Positions 34,401 to 42,566 are shown, counted from the first letter of the stretch. The stretch is DNA of 64,000 nt from an uncultured Parabacteroides sp. (GCA_949295065.1 CASFJQ010000001.1:226169-290168); one strand, 5' to 3'. Notes: generated from the sequence alone by a model not told the origin. Translations and numbers: made by a program.

Positions 34401-34913
34401 ACAATCGACAATAGTCCTTTCAATTCTTATGTGTTGAATGATTATTATCAGGTGTTGCCGGATAGTGATGGTGCGGGGCTTATTGTTTTCTCTATTCCGG
34501 AATTGGAATCCGGAACTCATACTGCAGAGTTGAAAGTTTGGGATGTATATAATAATTCTACAACTCAGACATTCACTTTTGAAGTGGTCGAGGATTTGAA
34601 GCCTGAGCTTATAAATCTGACTGCAGGACCGATTCCGGCTCGCGACCAGATTCGTTTCTTCCTGAAACATAATCGTCCGGAGTCGCAGATGACGATAACT
34701 ATTCAAGTGTTTGATATGGCTGGAAGACTGATGTGGGATCATGAGGAAACAGGTTCTTCAGACTTGTTTGATGACTATGTAATTACATGGGATTTGTGTG
34801 CTAATGGAGGAACACGTTTGCGTGCAGGAGTTTATCTGTATCGTGTTTGTATGACTTCTGGAAAGTCTGCAGAAGTTACTGCTGCCAAGAAATTGATTAT
34901 ATTGGCGCAGTGA
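31494..34913 (+). CDS. porU: type IX secretion system sortase PorU
   Basis: 1139 residues, normal for PorU. A signal peptide (FLCTIILFLLCLSVVFA) leads into the N-terminal region SGRWVKISVDANGVYKLTEAQLKQMGF, typical of PorU. A gingipain-type C25 peptidase domain follows, with catalytic His about 644 in LLNYTGHGGTEAL and Cys about 677 in LWITATCDFTRFD. The C-terminus (VFDMAGRLMWDHEETG, RLRAGVYLYRVCM) is a sorting-type module. PorU is the surface sortase that removes cargo C-terminal domains and attaches them to A-LPS or another anchor, in complex with PorV. It is followed, after a 400-bp repeat region, by porV, the usual partner order. An equally possible start is the ATG at 31500. Confidence 0.95.
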   Translation: MLMRRFLCTIILFLLCLSVVFAADSRYAAHSVLSSGRWVKISVDANGVYKLTEAQLKQMGFQDISKVSVCGYGGWPQSETLTGDELDDVPQVAVYRGNGYILFYGKGPVKWEYGKVGDTETFVHTNNPYSTLGYYFVTDALPVIDMETEASVDGAVRKITTFDDYSLWEKELVSVNTSGRDLFGESFQMNPTQTFSMNIPGITADDAIVSFRFISKTSTRTSVSVDANSTTVISTSIAGPSSSSTESYTAARSVTSAGRWQGEKSEDVKLTVSFDATGNQNTYLDYIRVQSKRALKQYGNSTFFRSLDARNNVSRFVIADATASTVVFDITDAENPKIMSGSLSDSEYSFSIKAESALREFVAVEADKLTSTPTVVGEIVSQDLHGLEQTDMVIIVPPAFQTEAERLAEFHKEKDGLKVTVVNPESIYNEFSSGTPDATAYRRFMKMFYDRKTSDDDAPKYLLLFGDGAYDNRGLTQEWKNQSSLLKNMLLTYQSENSLDIDSYTTDDYFGFLKDNTETFYAPSAELCLGIGRFPIRTTAEAKAAVDKVVNYTSDASWGDWKTNLCFMADDGSNADSYTTLHMDQSNQLTDIVNTNRSEFNISKLFFDAYKKDRTGGNASYPDVKNALQKQLKNGVFLLNYTGHGGTEALSDEKVITKSDIVQASYEHLPLWITATCDFTRFDAMTTSAGEEVFLNEKSGGIALYTTTRVVMPGPNFRLNKALIERLFAPLTGERYTLGEVMKETKLSSTLRNDANKLNFVLIGDPALTLAYSKEQIKVTEINGQLVSDLSEPVQLKALSKVTLKGEVQSFSGEKIQDFNGLVNLSVLDSKVTLTTLDNNNTGTTFQYTDYPNTIYIGADSARNGSFTFNFTVPKDISYSNDAGKMIFYASDEANSRDAQGVFQEFIVGGTSDDAGEDNQGPDIRYLYLNDTTFVYGGKVNTTPLFVACVWDKNGVNVAGSGLGHDMVLTIDNSPFNSYVLNDYYQVLPDSDGAGLIVFSIPELESGTHTAELKVWDVYNNSTTQTFTFEVVEDLKPELINLTAGPIPARDQIRFFLKHNRPESQMTITIQVFDMAGRLMWDHEETGSSDLFDDYVITWDLCANGGTRLRAGVYLYRVCMTSGKSAEVTAAKKLIILAQ

Positions 34914-35313
34914 TTAACAAGGAAAAGGGAATAAGTTGACGAGATGACGAGTTGACAAGGTGATAAGGCAATAAGGTGAAATAGTATAGAACTCCTTGAC
35001 TCCTTAACTTCTTGACTCCTCCACTTCTCACAAAATAATTCTCTCTCCCAATACAATAAAATGAAACAAAATAGGTTTAGTATTTTATAAGTTGACGAGT
35101 TAACGAGTTGACAAGGGTATGAAACACGGAGACTTGGAGGCACAGAGGGGAAAGGTTTAGAGTTGAGAGTTTAGAGATTAGAGTTTATAGTTGTGAGTTT
35201 ATATTTAAAGAATATAGAAACTAATAACTATCGGCCTCTAACTCCAATAACTCCATATAACTCCTTCTTGACTCCTTGACTTCTCAACTCCTTGACTCCT
35301 TAAAACCAAGTAT
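34914..35313. repeat. composite repeat region between porU and porV
   Basis: The 400-bp gap contains no gene. It is built of TTGACGAG/TTGACAAG words (34935-34965, 35090-35115) and CCTTGACTCC/TTAACTTC words (34990-35030, 35230-35305). A CACGGAGACTTGGAGGCACA block lies near 35121, followed by short GAGTTTAGAG reiterations to 35200. The CACGGAG...AAAGAATATAGAAA part resembles the blocks at 36540-36620 and 37750-37810. Confidence 0.65.
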
Positions 35314-36501
35314 ATGTCTATAATGAATTTGAAATCAAAAGTTTTATGCCTGCTGTTATGCGGTATGGCAACAATATCCGGACTTAATGCTCAGAGCAAG
35401 AATGATTTTGCTCCGATAAACACAGCTGTCCCAGCTCTGTCAATTGCTCCGGATGCACGTGGCGGTTCAATGGGTGATAATGGTGTGTCAACACTTCCGG
35501 ACGTGAATTCACAATATTGGAACCCTGCAAAATACGCGTTTGCCTACAGCCAGGCAGGAGTGTCGCTTTCATATACTCCGTGGTTGCGTAAGTTGGTAAA
35601 TGATGTGGCTCTTGCAAACCTTTCAGGTTATTATAAGTTGGGTAACAGTGACATGCAAGCATTAGGTTTCTCTTTGAGATATTTCTCAATGGGTGAAGTG
35701 ACTACCAATGACGATAACGGAATTTTCCTGATGGGAACGAATCCTTATGAAATGGCATTCGATGTGAGTTATAGCCGTAAACTATCTGAATATTATTCAA
35801 TGGCGGTTGCCTTGAGATATATCCGTTCCGACCAGGGCGCTGATGTTGATGCCGAGATGTCTGCCGGAAATGCTTTTTCTGCTGATATTGCAGGTTATTT
35901 GGAGAAATATGTTATGTTGGGCCCGGCAGAATCATTGTGGAGTTTTGGCTTTAATATCTCAAATGTCGGTTCAAAAATATCATATGATGGCGGAAATAAG
36001 AACTACTTCTTGCCTACAAAGCTGAATATCGGTACAGGTTTGCTTTATCCTATTGACGATTATAACCGTATCGGTGTTTATCTTGACATAAGTAAATATC
36101 TTGTTCCGAGTTTACCTTTGAATCCTGGAACAACACCTGAGGAACAGGAAGAGTATTATAAGCTTAAAGACGAATACAACACCATGTCTCCGATTACAGG
36201 TATTTTCAAATCATTCAGTGATTCCCCGGGTGGATTCAAAGGAGAGTTGCAGGAAATAATGCTTTCTATCGGTGCAGAATATAGTTATAATGAGCAGTTC
36301 TTTGTTCGTGGTGGTTATCATTATGAAAATGAGAATATGGGTAACAGAAAGTATTTCTCTTTCGGTGCCGGTTTCCGTATGAGCGTGTTTGAAATTGATG
36401 CGGCATATCTTATCAGTACAGTGCCAAGCAATCCTTTGGACCAGACATTGCGATTCTCACTGTCATTTGATATGGATGGAATAAAGAATTTGTTCAGATA
36501 A
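35314..36501 (+). CDS. porV: type IX secretion system outer-membrane protein PorV
   Basis: 395-residue FadL-like outer-membrane barrel that shuttles type IX cargo from the translocon to the PorU attachment complex. A signal peptide (KVLCLLLCGMATISGLNAQ) is followed by the PorV hallmark AVPALSIAPDARGGSMGDNGVSTLPDVNSQYWNPAKYAF. Strands such as VSLSYTPWLRKLVNDVALANLSGYYKLG continue to the C-terminal RFSLSFDMDGIKNLFR. Directly downstream of porU on the same strand, as in other Bacteroidota. Start ATG at 35314; a second ATG at 35323 (MNLKSK) is possible. Confidence 0.95.
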   Translation: MSIMNLKSKVLCLLLCGMATISGLNAQSKNDFAPINTAVPALSIAPDARGGSMGDNGVSTLPDVNSQYWNPAKYAFAYSQAGVSLSYTPWLRKLVNDVALANLSGYYKLGNSDMQALGFSLRYFSMGEVTTNDDNGIFLMGTNPYEMAFDVSYSRKLSEYYSMAVALRYIRSDQGADVDAEMSAGNAFSADIAGYLEKYVMLGPAESLWSFGFNISNVGSKISYDGGNKNYFLPTKLNIGTGLLYPIDDYNRIGVYLDISKYLVPSLPLNPGTTPEEQEEYYKLKDEYNTMSPITGIFKSFSDSPGGFKGELQEIMLSIGAEYSYNEQFFVRGGYHYENENMGNRKYFSFGAGFRMSVFEIDAAYLISTVPSNPLDQTLRFSLSFDMDGIKNLFR

Positions 36502-36511
36502 AAGTTTACAT

Positions 36512-36655
36512 GTTGACGAGGGGACGAGTTGACAAGGGGTTAAACACGGAGGCGCAGAGACACAGAGAGAAAAGGTTGAGAGTTTAGGGATTAGAGTTTA
36601 AAGAATATAGAAATCTTCTTGACTACTTAACTACTTGACTCCTTCACTCCTTCCC
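36512..36655. repeat. composite repeat, left copy of an inverted pair flanking ispF-SUI1
   Basis: The segment from 36520 to 36559 is an exact 40-bp inverted match of 37786-37825. It begins GGGGACGAGTTGACAAGG and ends GGAGGCGCAGAG. Similarity continues through AAAGAATATAGAAA and CTTGACTACTTAACTAC to about 36655. No coding capacity. Confidence 0.85.
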
Positions 36656-36673
36656 CCAAAATATCAATAAAAT

Positions 36674-37153
36674 ATGAAATTAAGAGTAGGTTTCGGTTAC
36701 GACGTTCATAAACTTGTAGAAGACCGTGAGCTTTGGCTTGGTGGAATCAAGATAGAACATACATTAGGCTTGTTGGGGCATAGTGACGCTGATGTACTTA
36801 TTCATGCAATATGTGATGCTTTGCTTGGTGCGGCAAATATGCGTGATATAGGTTATCATTTCCCGGACACTGCAGGCGAGTATAAGAATATCGACAGTAA
36901 GATATTGCTCCGCAAGACTATGAAACTCATTCGAGAAGCCGGATATGAATTGGAAAATATAGATGCTACAGTTGCTGCTGAACGTCCGAAATTAAATCCG
37001 CATATACCTGAAATGAAGCGAGTTCTTGCAGAAACAATGTCTGTTGATGCAGAAGATATATCAATTAAAGCAACTACAACTGAAAAACTTGGTTTTACCG
37101 GTCGTCAGGAAGGAATTGCGGCTTATGCTACGGTGCTTATCAGGAAAGATTGA
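36674..37153 (+). CDS. ispF: 2-C-methyl-D-erythritol 2,4-cyclodiphosphate synthase
   Basis: Trimeric zinc enzyme of the MEP isoprenoid pathway that cyclises 4-diphosphocytidyl-methylerythritol 2-phosphate, releasing CMP. 159 residues, the family length. Metal-binding and signature motifs are GFGYDVHKL (Asp10, His12), GHSDADVLIHAICDALLGAA (His at about 44), GYHFPDT, and the C-terminal KATTTEKLGFTGRQEGIAAYA. Flanked by repeat blocks on both sides and lying between the 40-bp inverted repeats. Start ATG at 36674. Confidence 0.97.
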   Translation: MKLRVGFGYDVHKLVEDRELWLGGIKIEHTLGLLGHSDADVLIHAICDALLGAANMRDIGYHFPDTAGEYKNIDSKILLRKTMKLIREAGYELENIDATVAAERPKLNPHIPEMKRVLAETMSVDAEDISIKATTTEKLGFTGRQEGIAAYATVLIRKD

Positions 37154-37172
37154 TATAGCATAAAGACAGGTC

Positions 37173-37262
37173 AAAAATATATACGGTCCCATATGATCAT
37201 GGGTTCGGTCCCGCGTTGCGTTGGGTTCGGTCCTACGATTGTGCGGGACCGTATATATTTTT
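37173..37262. repeat. 22-bp periodic array C (CGGTCC...) in a hairpin frame
   Basis: Three 22-bp units start CGGTCC at 37184, 37206 and 37228. Units 1 and 2 end GGGTT; unit 3 ends GGGAC. The array is enclosed by a perfect 18-bp inverted repeat: AAAAATATATACGGTCCC (37173-37190) and GGGACCGTATATATTTTT (37245-37262). With a T run at the end it could also terminate ispF transcription. Confidence 0.85.
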
Positions 37263-37341
37263 AAGCTGAACTTTAGAAACTTGAGTGCTGTATTTTGATA
37301 CCGTTGGAAAAATCATTAGCTTTGAAAAAAATATTATTGAA

Positions 37342-37692
37342 ATGAAGAATAACGACTGGAAAAGCCGTCTTGGAGTGATGTATTCTACCAATCCGGATTT
37401 TCAATATGAAACAGATGAGGTTCAGGAAGAAGAAACTCTTCCTAAGGATAAACAGCAATTGCGTATTTCACTGGATAAACGTAATCGAGGTGGAAAAATG
37501 GTTACTTTGGTTACCGGTTTCCGTGGAACTTCAGATGACCTTGCTGCTCTGGGAAAGATGCTGAAGGTAAAATGTGGAGTTGGCGGTTCTGCTAAAGATG
37601 GCGAGATTATCATCCAGGGCGATTTCCGTCAGAAAGTGCTGGAGATGTTGTTGAAGGAAGGATATGGGAAGAGTAAGATTGCTGGAGGATAA
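37342..37692 (+). CDS. SUI1/eIF1-like translation factor homologue (YciH type)
   Basis: 116 residues from ATG 37342; a GTG at 37285 would add 19 residues of translated non-coding DNA. The N-terminal ~40 residues are variable (MKNNDWKSRLGVMYSTNPDF, then an acidic linker). The remaining ~70 form the SUI1 fold: LRISLDKRNRGGKMVTLVTGFRG, DLAALGKMLKVKCGVGGSAKDGEIIIQGDFRQKVLEML. This is the pattern of the bacterial YciH family, proposed to influence start-codon fidelity; its cellular role is not settled. It sits between ispF and an addA-like gene, inside the inverted-repeat frame. Confidence 0.93.
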   Translation: MKNNDWKSRLGVMYSTNPDFQYETDEVQEEETLPKDKQQLRISLDKRNRGGKMVTLVTGFRGTSDDLAALGKMLKVKCGVGGSAKDGEIIIQGDFRQKVLEMLLKEGYGKSKIAGG

Positions 37693-37836
37693 GGAGTTGA
37701 GGAGGTATGAAGTCAAGGAGTGGAGTAGTTAAGTAGTCAAGAAGGTTTCTATATTCTTTAAACTCTCTACCTTTCCCCTCTGTGCCTCTGCGCCTCCGTG
37801 TTTAACCCCTTGTCAACTCGTCCCCTTGTTCCCTAG
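37693..37836. repeat. composite repeat, right copy of the inverted pair flanking ispF-SUI1
   Basis: In reverse orientation it repeats the block at 36512-36655, including the exact 40-bp match 37786-37825. It begins immediately after the SUI1 stop and ends 16 nt before the helicase gene. Confidence 0.85.
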
Positions 37837-37851
37837 TAAAAAATCATTAAA

Positions 37852-40800
37852 ATGCTGACAATCTATAGAGCTTCTGCCGGTGCCGGCAAAACACATAAAC
37901 TGACAGGTGAATATTTGCTTCTGCTGTTTTCTCAGCCTGGAGCTTATAAGCGTATCTTGGCTGTAACCTTTACCAATAAGGCTACGGATGAGATGAAGGG
38001 CCGTATTGTGGAAGAATTGTATAATCTGGCTTCAGGTCATAAGTCGGATTATGTAGAAATGCTGTCGGAGACATACAAAATGGATGAGGAACAGGTGCGT
38101 GAACAGGCAAAGAAAATCCTGATTACTATATTGCATGATTATTCTGCATTCAATATAAGTACGATTGATAAGTTCTTCCAGCAGACAATGCGTGCTTTTA
38201 CCCGTGAAATAGGTTTGCAGGGTGGTTATGGAATTGAGATGGACCAGGACCTTGTGCTTTCAGATGCAGTTGACCGCCTGCTTGCCGGTTTGGAGAATCC
38301 GGAGAACAAAGAGCTTCTCGGTTGGATGTTACGCTTTGCAGAAGATAAGATTGAAGGTGGCGGAGAATGGAATTTACGTCGTGATATAATGTCGCTCGGC
38401 TCTGAAGTTTTCAAGGAGAGTTATAAGGCTTTCAGTGATGAACTGCTGTCTGACATAAAGGATAAAAAAGCTTTGGAAGATTATAAGAGTTCCTTGTTTA
38501 AAATTCTAACGTCGGTAGAGAAAGAGGTGCGTAATATTGCTTCCGAAGCCAAAGATATAATGAACCGATATTCGTTGTCGCCAACGGATTTTAAGGGCGG
38601 AAGCCGTTCACCGATGTGCCTGTTTGATAAATGGGCAAAAGGAGAAATGAAGCCGCCTACTGCTACATTTGCAGGATTGGAGGATAATGCTTCTGCATAT
38701 ACAACCAGAACAACACCGGAAGATAAAAAAACAGCAATCATGTCTGCCTTTTCAGCTGGTTTGAATGATTGTGTGAAGCGTATGGTGGCACGTTTTGATA
38801 ATCTGACTCATTATTATACAGCCAATGAAATTGTAAGATATTATTATACTCTTGGTATTCTTGCAGATATATCAAGGAATATCGCGGAATACAGAGAGGA
38901 AAAGAATGTAATGCTTATCGCCGATACAACTGAACTTTTGAGTAAAGTTATCAACGGAAGCAATGCGCCTTTTATATATGAGAAAACGGGAACCCGGATA
39001 GACCATTATATGATTGACGAGTTTCAGGATACCAGCGGAATGCAGTGGCGTAACTTCAAACCTCTGGTTGAGGAAAGTGTATCGAACAATAGGGATAATC
39101 TTATTGTTGGTGATGTTAAGCAGAGTATTTACCGTTTCCGCAACTCGGATTGGAAATTGCTTGATGAGCAGGTGGCAAAGGATTTTACTGAAGATGTTGT
39201 CCGTGAAGAAACGCTGAAAGATAATTGGCGAAGCTGCAGGAATATTGTCTCGTTCAATAATAGTTTTTTCACTGCTGCTCCGTTTTTGCTGCAGGATTTA
39301 TACAATAATAATATAGAAACGTCATCTTTGTCGGACGAGGAGAAAGCGTTGTACAATACTCGTCTGATGAGTGCTTATAAGAAAAGTTACCAGAGAGTGC
39401 CGGCTCCGTTCCGTAACAAGGACGGACATGTAAGAGTAGAGTTTGTTCAGTCTGACGATGATGCCGACTGGAAACAAAAAGTCCTTGAACGCTTGCCTGA
39501 GCATTTGGAAAAACTTCAGGATAATGGCTTCGAATTGCGTGACATAGCAATATTGGTTCGCACAAATATGGAAGGTGCTGCAGTTGCCGAAGCACTGATG
39601 GCTTATAAGGATTCTCATCCGGACAGTCCATATAAATATGATATTATCTCAGATGATGCTCTTTTCGTAAGCCGTTCGTTCGTCATAAGATTTATGGTGC
39701 AAATGCTGCGTCATATCAATAATCCTGGAGATGATGCTTGCAGGAGAATTGCATTATTCTCATATCGTATTGTGTCCGGTCATTGGGAACGGACTGATTT
39801 TACTGATGTGGAACTTGAGGAATTACAAAGAATATCATCACTCCCGTTATACGAAATGGTTGAATCGGTGTACAGACTGTTCATGCCATATTTCCCGGTA
39901 AACGAGCAGGTGTTTGTCCAGGCTTTTCTGGATATGGTTGCAGAATATTCGGGAAAGGAAAGTGCAGACTTGAGCCGCTTCATAAAATGGTGGGATGAAA
40001 GAGGATACAGAAAAACCATAGCAACGCCGGATGCCCAAAATGCAATCCGTATTATGACTGTTCATAAATCAAAAGGCTTGGGATTCAAGGCTGTTATCAT
40101 TCCGTTCTGTGACTGGGAGATTGACCACAAGCCGACGAAACCGGTTGTGCTGTGGTGTCATCCTAAGGAGAAGCCTTTTAACAAGTTGCATCTTGTGCCT
40201 GTGCGTTATGGTCAGGTTCTTGCCGGAACTATTTTCGCGTCAGATTATTTCAAGGAGAAACTTCATGCTTACATAGATAACCTGAATACTCTTTATGTTG
40301 CTTTCACACGCTCTAAGGAAGAACTGATAGTGATGGCTCCGATGCCAAAGAAGCCGGGAGAAGCTCCAAGTTCTATATCTGGATTGTTGTGGGATGTGCT
40401 TGATTGCCATATCCCGGACACTGCTGAAGGAGAAAAATTGGAAGATATAACGGCTTTCTTTGATAAAGAAAAGGCTTTGTTTGAGATGGGAGACTGGTGG
40501 AAGACATCTCAGAAAACCGGTTCGTCAGAAATGAAAGAACTTCCTATTCGTCCGGTATGCTCGGTTTCTTCCGACAATCGTTTACATTTGAGACTTCATG
40601 GCAAAGGTTTCTTCTTTAATGATGAGCGACGCAAACACGGAACATTGATGCATGAAATCTTGAGTGCTGTCCGAACGTCGGCAGATATAGAAAAAGCTGT
40701 TGAATATTACAGACTTTCGGGCGTTATATCAGGAGAAGAAAGCGGAGAGCTGGTAGGTCGTCTTCATAAATTGCTGGAAAAGACAGAAGTCTCATCCTGG

Positions 40801-41058
40801 TATGACGGCGAGGCAAAGGTTTTGAACGAAGTTGATATTCTTGCGGGAAAAGGAATGTCGAAGCGTCCGGACAGAGTTATGATTTATCCTGATAAAGTTG
40901 TTATAGTTGATTATAAATTCGGAGAAAAAGAGGAGAAAAAATATCATACACAGGTGCGGAATTATATAAAGCTTATTCACAAAATGGGCTATCAGAATGT
41001 TGAGGCTTATATCTGGTATGTGGAGCTTGATAAAATTGAAATAGTGAAAGAAACATAA
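37852..41058 (+). CDS. UvrD-like helicase / nuclease, AddA- or RecB-like
   Basis: 1068 residues. The N-terminus RASAGAGKTHKLTGEYL is a Walker A loop (Lys13), followed by AVTFTNKATDEMKGRIVEEL (motif Ia). MIDEFQDTSGMQW is Walker B, VGDVKQSIYRFRNSD is motif III, and RIMTVHKSKGLGFKAVIIPF is motif V. LYVAFTRSKEELIVMAP is motif VI. The last ~100 residues carry a PD-(D/E)XK nuclease core (RPDRVMIYPDKVVIVDYKFGE, then YHTQVRNYIKLI). This domain order fits AddA/RecB, which processes double-strand breaks for recombination. The usual partner (AddB or RecC) is not next to it in this window. Upstream is a repeat block; psd follows 69 nt later under its own promoter. Confidence 0.92.
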   Translation: MLTIYRASAGAGKTHKLTGEYLLLLFSQPGAYKRILAVTFTNKATDEMKGRIVEELYNLASGHKSDYVEMLSETYKMDEEQVREQAKKILITILHDYSAFNISTIDKFFQQTMRAFTREIGLQGGYGIEMDQDLVLSDAVDRLLAGLENPENKELLGWMLRFAEDKIEGGGEWNLRRDIMSLGSEVFKESYKAFSDELLSDIKDKKALEDYKSSLFKILTSVEKEVRNIASEAKDIMNRYSLSPTDFKGGSRSPMCLFDKWAKGEMKPPTATFAGLEDNASAYTTRTTPEDKKTAIMSAFSAGLNDCVKRMVARFDNLTHYYTANEIVRYYYTLGILADISRNIAEYREEKNVMLIADTTELLSKVINGSNAPFIYEKTGTRIDHYMIDEFQDTSGMQWRNFKPLVEESVSNNRDNLIVGDVKQSIYRFRNSDWKLLDEQVAKDFTEDVVREETLKDNWRSCRNIVSFNNSFFTAAPFLLQDLYNNNIETSSLSDEEKALYNTRLMSAYKKSYQRVPAPFRNKDGHVRVEFVQSDDDADWKQKVLERLPEHLEKLQDNGFELRDIAILVRTNMEGAAVAEALMAYKDSHPDSPYKYDIISDDALFVSRSFVIRFMVQMLRHINNPGDDACRRIALFSYRIVSGHWERTDFTDVELEELQRISSLPLYEMVESVYRLFMPYFPVNEQVFVQAFLDMVAEYSGKESADLSRFIKWWDERGYRKTIATPDAQNAIRIMTVHKSKGLGFKAVIIPFCDWEIDHKPTKPVVLWCHPKEKPFNKLHLVPVRYGQVLAGTIFASDYFKEKLHAYIDNLNTLYVAFTRSKEELIVMAPMPKKPGEAPSSISGLLWDVLDCHIPDTAEGEKLEDITAFFDKEKALFEMGDWWKTSQKTGSSEMKELPIRPVCSVSSDNRLHLRLHGKGFFFNDERRKHGTLMHEILSAVRTSADIEKAVEYYRLSGVISGEESGELVGRLHKLLEKTEVSSWYDGEAKVLNEVDILAGKGMSKRPDRVMIYPDKVVIVDYKFGEKEEKKYHTQVRNYIKLIHKMGYQNVEAYIWYVELDKIEIVKET

Positions 41059-41061
41059 CAG

Positions 41062-41093
41062 TTTGTGTTATTCAGTAAAAATGAATATTTTTG
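41062..41093 (+). promoter_or_regulatory. promoter of psd-pssA
   Basis: TTTG (41062-41065) and TATTTTTG (41086-41093) separated by exactly 20 nt, 34 nt before the psd ATG. It starts 3 nt after the helicase stop codon. Confidence 0.8.
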
Positions 41094-41127
41094 CAAGTCA
41101 TATAATTAACGAAATAAAAAAGAACAC

Positions 41128-41799
41128 ATGAAAGTACATAAAGAAGGAACCGGTTTACTGTTATCTTTGTTTACAATAATTTTTATTGTCAACGTAACGC
41201 TGTATCATACAGTAGGTAAGGGTGGATTGTTCTATACTGTTGCCTTTTTTACTTCTGTGTTTTTTCTGTTAGTGCTTAATTTTTTCCGTAGTCCTTTCCG
41301 CAGATTCCCTTATGATTCTGAAGGGTTGGTTATTGCTCCAGCTGACGGAACTATTGTGGCAATAGAGGAAGTTATGGAAAATGAGATACTTCACAGACCT
41401 TGTATGCAGATTTCCATTTTTATGTCTGTATTCAATGTTCATGCCAACTGGTTCCCTGTTAACGGAACGGTTAAGCATGTGTCACATAATAACGGCAGAT
41501 TTATGGCTGCTTATCTTCCTAAAAGCAGTACTGAAAATGAACGTTCGGCTGTAGTAATCACAACACGAAGCGGTGTGGAAGTCCTGGCACGCCAGATTGC
41601 CGGAGCAATGGCACGACGAATTGTTACATATGCCAAACCGGGAGAAAAATGCCATGTTGATGAACAGATGGGATTTATCAAATTTGGTTCCAGAGTTGAT
41701 GTCTATCTGCCGGTCGGAACAGAAGTCCTTGTAGAAATGGATCAGAAAGTGACCGGAAACCAAACCCCGATAGCTCGTTTGGGGAAATATAATGCTTAA
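41128..41799 (+). CDS. psd: phosphatidylserine decarboxylase
   Basis: 223-residue short-type Psd. It decarboxylates phosphatidylserine to phosphatidylethanolamine, the main Bacteroidota phospholipid, at the inner membrane. Two N-terminal transmembrane segments (about 8-52) precede the catalytic domain with YDSEGLVIAPADGTIVAIEE and MQISIFMSVFNVHANWFPVNG. The self-cleavage site is FGSRVDVYLP; Ser188 would become the pyruvoyl group of the alpha subunit. The sequence FGS rather than the E. coli LGST is usual for the archaetidylserine-decarboxylase-like short class. Forms an operon with pssA 16 nt downstream, so both steps of PE synthesis are co-expressed. Confidence 0.96.
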   Translation: MKVHKEGTGLLLSLFTIIFIVNVTLYHTVGKGGLFYTVAFFTSVFFLLVLNFFRSPFRRFPYDSEGLVIAPADGTIVAIEEVMENEILHRPCMQISIFMSVFNVHANWFPVNGTVKHVSHNNGRFMAAYLPKSSTENERSAVVITTRSGVEVLARQIAGAMARRIVTYAKPGEKCHVDEQMGFIKFGSRVDVYLPVGTEVLVEMDQKVTGNQTPIARLGKYNA

Positions 41800-41815
41800 G
41801 AATGTTTGATATATC

Positions 41816-42517
41816 ATGAATATCAGAAAATATATACCTAACACTATAACCTGTCTGAATTTAGTATCAGGATGTATAGCCAGTGTGATGGCTTTCGAAG
41901 GGAATTTGTTGTTTGCATTATTGTGGATTGTTGCAGCAGCAGTCTTTGATTTCTTTGATGGTCTTGCGGCTCGTGCATTGAAAGCATATTCTCCAATGGG
42001 GAAGGAGTTGGATTCTCTGGCAGATGTTGTAAGTTTCGGTGTAGCTCCGGGTATGATTCTGTTTACTTCGTTACGGATTTGGGCATCATCTTCTTCTGTA
42101 GGATGTTTGTCTGAATATATTCCGTATCTTGCCTTTGTTGTTCCTGCATTTTCCGGATTAAGATTAGCCAAGTTTAATATAGATGAACGACAGACAACTT
42201 CATTTATTGGACTGCCGGTTCCGGCACATGCGCTGTTATGGTCGTCGGCTGCATATTCATTGCAGGAATGGTTGTTGAGCGGACAGATTTGGGTAGCAGT
42301 TGTCATAATTGCAGCATTCTGTGCAACTTCATATCTGTTGGTTTCAGAAATCCCTATGTTTTCCCTTAAGATTAAATCTCTTTCCTGGAAGGGCAATGAG
42401 TTGCGCTATATTTTGATAATAGCATCAGCTTTGTTGATAATAACTTTTGGATTTATCGGTATTTCCGGTGCTATTTTGCTTTATATATTGTTATCAGTTA
42501 TAGGCGGGAAGAAATAA
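41816..42517 (+). CDS. pssA: CDP-diacylglycerol--serine O-phosphatidyltransferase
   Basis: 233-residue multi-pass membrane enzyme of the CDP-alcohol phosphatidyltransferase family, making phosphatidylserine for Psd. The motif D-G-x2-A-R-x8-G-x3-D-x3-D is complete in DGLAARALKAYSPMGKELDSLAD (about 45-67). The start IRKYIPNTITCLNLVSGCIASVMAF is typical of Gram-positive/Bacteroidota type II PssA. About seven hydrophobic segments. Second gene of the psd-pssA operon; the DUF4834 gene follows 49 nt later on the same strand. Confidence 0.96.
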   Translation: MNIRKYIPNTITCLNLVSGCIASVMAFEGNLLFALLWIVAAAVFDFFDGLAARALKAYSPMGKELDSLADVVSFGVAPGMILFTSLRIWASSSSVGCLSEYIPYLAFVVPAFSGLRLAKFNIDERQTTSFIGLPVPAHALLWSSAAYSLQEWLLSGQIWVAVVIIAAFCATSYLLVSEIPMFSLKIKSLSWKGNELRYILIIASALLIITFGFIGISGAILLYILLSVIGGKK

Positions 42518-42566
42518 ATATAACTTCTGCCTGAAACAAATGTATTTTAATAAAGGGTTTTGAATT

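Noticed and set aside
33957-34742. 261-residue minus-strand frame within porU
   Set aside because: Antisense to the C-terminal part of PorU; His/Arg/Ile-rich shadow composition and no start signals.
37184-37249. tRNA T-arm because of GGTTCGGTCC words
   Set aside because: The words are part of a 22-bp repeat unit; no acceptor stem, anticodon arm or CCA-compatible end can be formed.
41482-42396. 304-residue minus-strand frame across psd and pssA
   Set aside because: Mirror of two solid genes with conserved motifs; composition (Asn, Thr, Ile, Ser) and absence of a promoter speak against it.
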